Of a stretch of 64,000 nucleotides of DNA, positions 62,901 to 64,000 are shown piece by piece. Below the pieces are notes generated by a model. It was not told the origin of the DNA. It was given only the letters and a program-made list of their open reading frames with translations, and searched no databases. The DNA is from Candidatus Hermodarchaeota archaeon (GTDB lineage: Archaea > Asgardarchaeota > Hermodarchaeia > Hermodarchaeales > Hermodarchaeaceae). The DNA is taken from assembly GCA_016839365.1 (NCBI GenBank), contig JAEOUH010000069.1, positions 33,698-97,697 of the forward strand, in the 5' to 3' direction. Both the position numbers and the translations under genes were made by a program. The first letter of the stretch is position 1, and every line of letters begins with the position of its first letter.

Positions 62901-63373
62901 GTGTTGCCCATTGGCTCGATATCTCACAACCCACCATCTCCTATGTTGCCAGCACGGCAAGCTTGGATGTGACTAGTGTCACAGCTACGTGTAGCAATCC
63001 ATCCCACGGCAGTCTCAATGACACCGAAGCGACCACCTATACTTACACCATCTACACCAATGGCACCGACGCAGCCACCACAATAGCCGGTACGTTAACC
63101 TGGACTGGAACATCATGGCAGGTACTCGGTATTGATGTCTCAAGTCTTGCATTTGGTTCCTATTATGTTCGGTGTAACTTTGCTGATGCCGATGTGACGA
63201 ATACCATGAGCCCCGCGTCGGATCTCTTCACAATTGCTCCCGTTGGACCCCCACCCTTCGACTGGCTACTCTGGCTCATGCAAAATTGGCTATTCATCCT
63301 CATCATCATTGTAATCCTCATCATAATTCTGCTCCTCGTATTCAGGATGCGGCGACGTGGGAAGATCGAGTAA
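59921..63373 (+). CDS. Membrane-anchored C25 (gingipain-like) peptidase with propeller-like insertion
   Basis: This 1150-aa secreted protein has an N-terminal signal peptide (KRSFTKWCGIPLIALLTFTLIYPLL). The C25 caspase-like domain carries H328 in LAAHGSP and C792 in YADSCHTAG. About 460 residues separate the two, including repeats such as VAIGDPDNDGF, VDIGDVWNNG, IDVGDPDDDTKGE and CDSGDAGND (FG-GAP/VCBS style). SYALFGDPEIDVF closes the peptidase domain. Ig-like beta domains (about 865-1090) follow, then a C-terminal helix (LFILIIIVILIIILLLVF) with a basic tail. It probably acts outside the cell, anchored to the membrane. A start at 59897 is the longer alternative. Confidence 0.85.
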   Translation: MKRSFTKWCGIPLIALLTFTLIYPLLYSPSLLPSNMALVSAPNVQRPTFGPVIPQPASPEYLIITPNSGWVQSFAEWKTLKGVPTQVINVSWIQANYPLSSTIRDKAEQIWTAIKSVYDATTPASLQWVLLIGDNATIPSRYVYLPDTTEWTGQDPNRKPTDFYYSVMGDTDWDDDGDGRWGECATFNVGGPSSDEIGDWQSDLYVGRIPFSDQGNVTSILTKALDYARNPTGFSPTGWDSFLLGGAISNYDEEVWAWLDQDYTDEAELSDYINANHIPGYYDVYRFYEDRFNFWNYTSPNTFQNLNDTAVIQGINLYSPALINLAAHGSPTDIQRKYDPWGFPYGNTWSSATAGWNNPVTGVAIGDPDNDGFNELVYTHGMGTGLTAQNGTIWLRDPSTMVDTLIWDLWTFPVDGFPTHATCVDIGDVWNNGTIAVVVGTWSGSTVIFTRIVPIVGLPYWRPVVVNGPEISDPVLCIEVGNADNVLEPHGYGGSGTPSVNIDIVWGHQSGMTFIASCVGAPGPVGHVIRVALVWNHGQAVYSIDVGDPDDDTKGEITCGTGFTNASGDFGDVYRLFYLPAVNWFRTTIDLGLGGFVYGCDSGDAGNDFYNKVVVGVSDGSIYMYEAGCISLGYGGYQGGTDRGTRKTISSPGGNAGMVRCLNIGFVDDNDLLTTYPTPVEHYSIIAGNQYGGIWKYHANNVSGFIDAYPIAVQNLVFGVNVTDLDVGELSYVTGETTFNQEVAAGSEVGMMPLSFVYWFEWPWNLWGNMLNTTQVNATTANIPALVYADSCHTAGYEYTQECLAEAFIRNMAIGYIGSMRICWYYRGTMTQSFLWGLGRYMSQEFWDLFFSGTTAYRPGATLYQNKIDYQSTFASIASSFPTTWETYHRKNLLSYALFGDPEIDVFTNNPRTLTISTPANANYQGTTVLQALDGTLPVAGATICLWDKDGTYYEVQTTNASGHAVFTVTASVPNSLNVTATAHNYIPHQSTIGVAHWLDISQPTISYVASTASLDVTSVTATCSNPSHGSLNDTEATTYTYTIYTNGTDAATTIAGTLTWTGTSWQVLGIDVSSLAFGSYYVRCNFADADVTNTMSPASDLFTIAPVGPPPFDWLLWLMQNWLFILIIIVILIIILLLVFRMRRRGKIE

Positions 63374-63384
63374 ATTCATAATTA

Positions 63385-63426
63385 TCCTCTAGCACTCCTA
63401 GAGTGCTGGAGGACTTTCCTCTTTTT
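63385..63426. terminator. Strong hairpin terminator between convergent genes
   Basis: TCCTCTAGCACTC (63385-63397) pairs with GAGTGCTGGAGGA (63401-63413), 13 bp with one G-T and a 3-nt loop. It is followed by a pyrimidine tract and five Ts at 63422-63426. It closes the C25 peptidase gene and overlaps the convergent gene end. Confidence 0.7.
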
Positions 63427-64000
63427 ATTCACGAAGCCCAACTTCACGTCGATACCCAGCATATTCTCTAATCGCCTTAAGCGAGATCGTACTGGTGATA
63501 TACTGCGATTTTTCATCGGTGGTCGTTTTCAATGCTTGGGTAGGGGGGCCTTCTTCATTGGAAAATCGGTAGGAGGGATCCGCGATACAAGACCCACCAC
63601 ATGTATAAACGCCAGGGAAATATTCTCGAGACGCTTGGTCTGCACTGACAATTGGAATGGTGTACTCCTTTGATCGGACAGACACCAGCGACTGCCACGC
63701 CCATTGACCATACCTGATGTATTGGTCGTTCAGGACCGTGGTCATTGTCGGTACAGTGAGAAAATCGATTTGAGGTGCAATCTGTGACACCAAGTCATGA
63801 TACCAGAGATCCGAACAGATAAGGACAGCCATTCGAAGTTTTTTTATCCTAAAGATAGGGCGCTCTGTTCCCGGCTCTAATCCGAGCTTTTTCTCAGCCC
63901 GAAAGGGATAGTGCTTATCATAGAACCCGAGGATTTTCCCTTCCTCCGAGAAGACAAAACAACGATTTCGCCACTGGTTCTGCTTCGTCTGATACGGCAT
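63425..64000 (-). CDS. Nitrilase-superfamily hydrolase, partial
   Basis: This 191-aa stretch, cut by the right edge, covers the Lys and Cys parts of a carbon-nitrogen hydrolase: YDKHYPF (Lys after the first acid) and VLICSDLWYHD (nucleophile Cys). A SADQASREYFPGVYTCGGSCIADP segment follows, where the family has SxxxGxSxIxDP. The catalytic Glu and the true start lie outside, so the Met at the edge is not meaningful. Members hydrolyse amides or nitriles. Confidence 0.75.
   Translation of the reverse strand: MPYQTKQNQWRNRCFVFSEEGKILGFYDKHYPFRAEKKLGLEPGTERPIFRIKKLRMAVLICSDLWYHDLVSQIAPQIDFLTVPTMTTVLNDQYIRYGQWAWQSLVSVRSKEYTIPIVSADQASREYFPGVYTCGGSCIADPSYRFSNEEGPPTQALKTTTDEKSQYITSTISLKAIREYAGYRREVGLRE

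Overview
The window looks like archaeal chromosome, most likely from a member of the Asgard group or a neighbouring lineage (inference, moderate confidence). The reasons are: clear TATA-type promoter boxes (for example 46164-46175, 49356-49370, 35526-35538) alongside Shine-Dalgarno sites; a ThiF/E1-like, E2-like, ubiquitin-like and JAMM gene set; an Smc5/6-type SMC gene; an HdrD-like iron-sulfur protein; a membrane-anchored C25 (gingipain-type) peptidase; and bacterial-type genes such as uvrABC and a proton-pumping pyrophosphatase. I saw no rRNA, tRNA, CRISPR array, IS element or integrase.

Region 1 (1-4300): the end of a probable malic enzyme, two tandem HAD hydrolases, an SF2-helicase-like protein with degenerate ATPase motifs, and two paralogous membrane proteins.

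Region 2 (4416-15649) is the most interesting part. A JAMM peptidase and an E1-like enzyme on the + strand converge on a five-gene - strand operon. That operon encodes a ubiquitin-like beta-grasp protein without a C-terminal diglycine, an E2-like protein with an HP(N/R)-type motif and candidate catalytic Cys, a small charged protein, a RING-like zinc protein and a transglutaminase-fold protein. Divergent from it, across 242 bp, starts a five-gene operon: an Smc5/6-like SMC ATPase, a kleisin-position protein, a two-winged-helix (KITE-like) protein, a second RING-like protein of the same type as the one in the conjugation operon, and a small unknown protein. The ligand spacing of both RING-like domains resembles the eukaryotic Nse1 RING. 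This suggests one system coupling a ubiquitin-like modifier to an SMC5/6-like complex. An HDAC-family deacetylase follows convergently.

Region 3 (15650-30500): two GNAT/Eis-like acetyltransferases of identical length (399 aa), an unknown coiled-coil membrane protein paired with a winged-helix/zinc-ribbon protein, glycerate 2-kinase, an ADP-forming acyl-CoA synthetase alpha-like protein, a QueT-like transporter, a PEP-carboxykinase-like protein followed by a methyltransferase, and a TfoX-N-like protein.

Region 4 (28484-46000): the uvrB-uvrA-uvrC nucleotide-excision-repair cluster; small membrane proteins including a YhhN/TMEM86 homologue; a leuB-leuC-leuD-type operon; an HdrD/GlcF-like Fe-S protein and a GlcD-like FAD oxidase, with two membrane proteins between them; and an ArsB/NhaD-type transporter.

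Region 5 (46000-64000): hppA with a sharp internal change in codon use; acyl-CoA dehydrogenase; SPFH protein; TPR protein; SCP2-like protein with two small partners; nitroreductase; a coil-linker-coil protein; OsmC; a long-chain acyl-CoA ligase; a large C25 peptidase with a propeller-like insertion; and a partial nitrilase-family protein. Acyl-CoA ligase, acyl-CoA dehydrogenase and the ADP-forming synthetase-like protein point to fatty-acid or organic-acid degradation. A two-copy structured noncoding element lies at 21285-21387 and 49202-49278.
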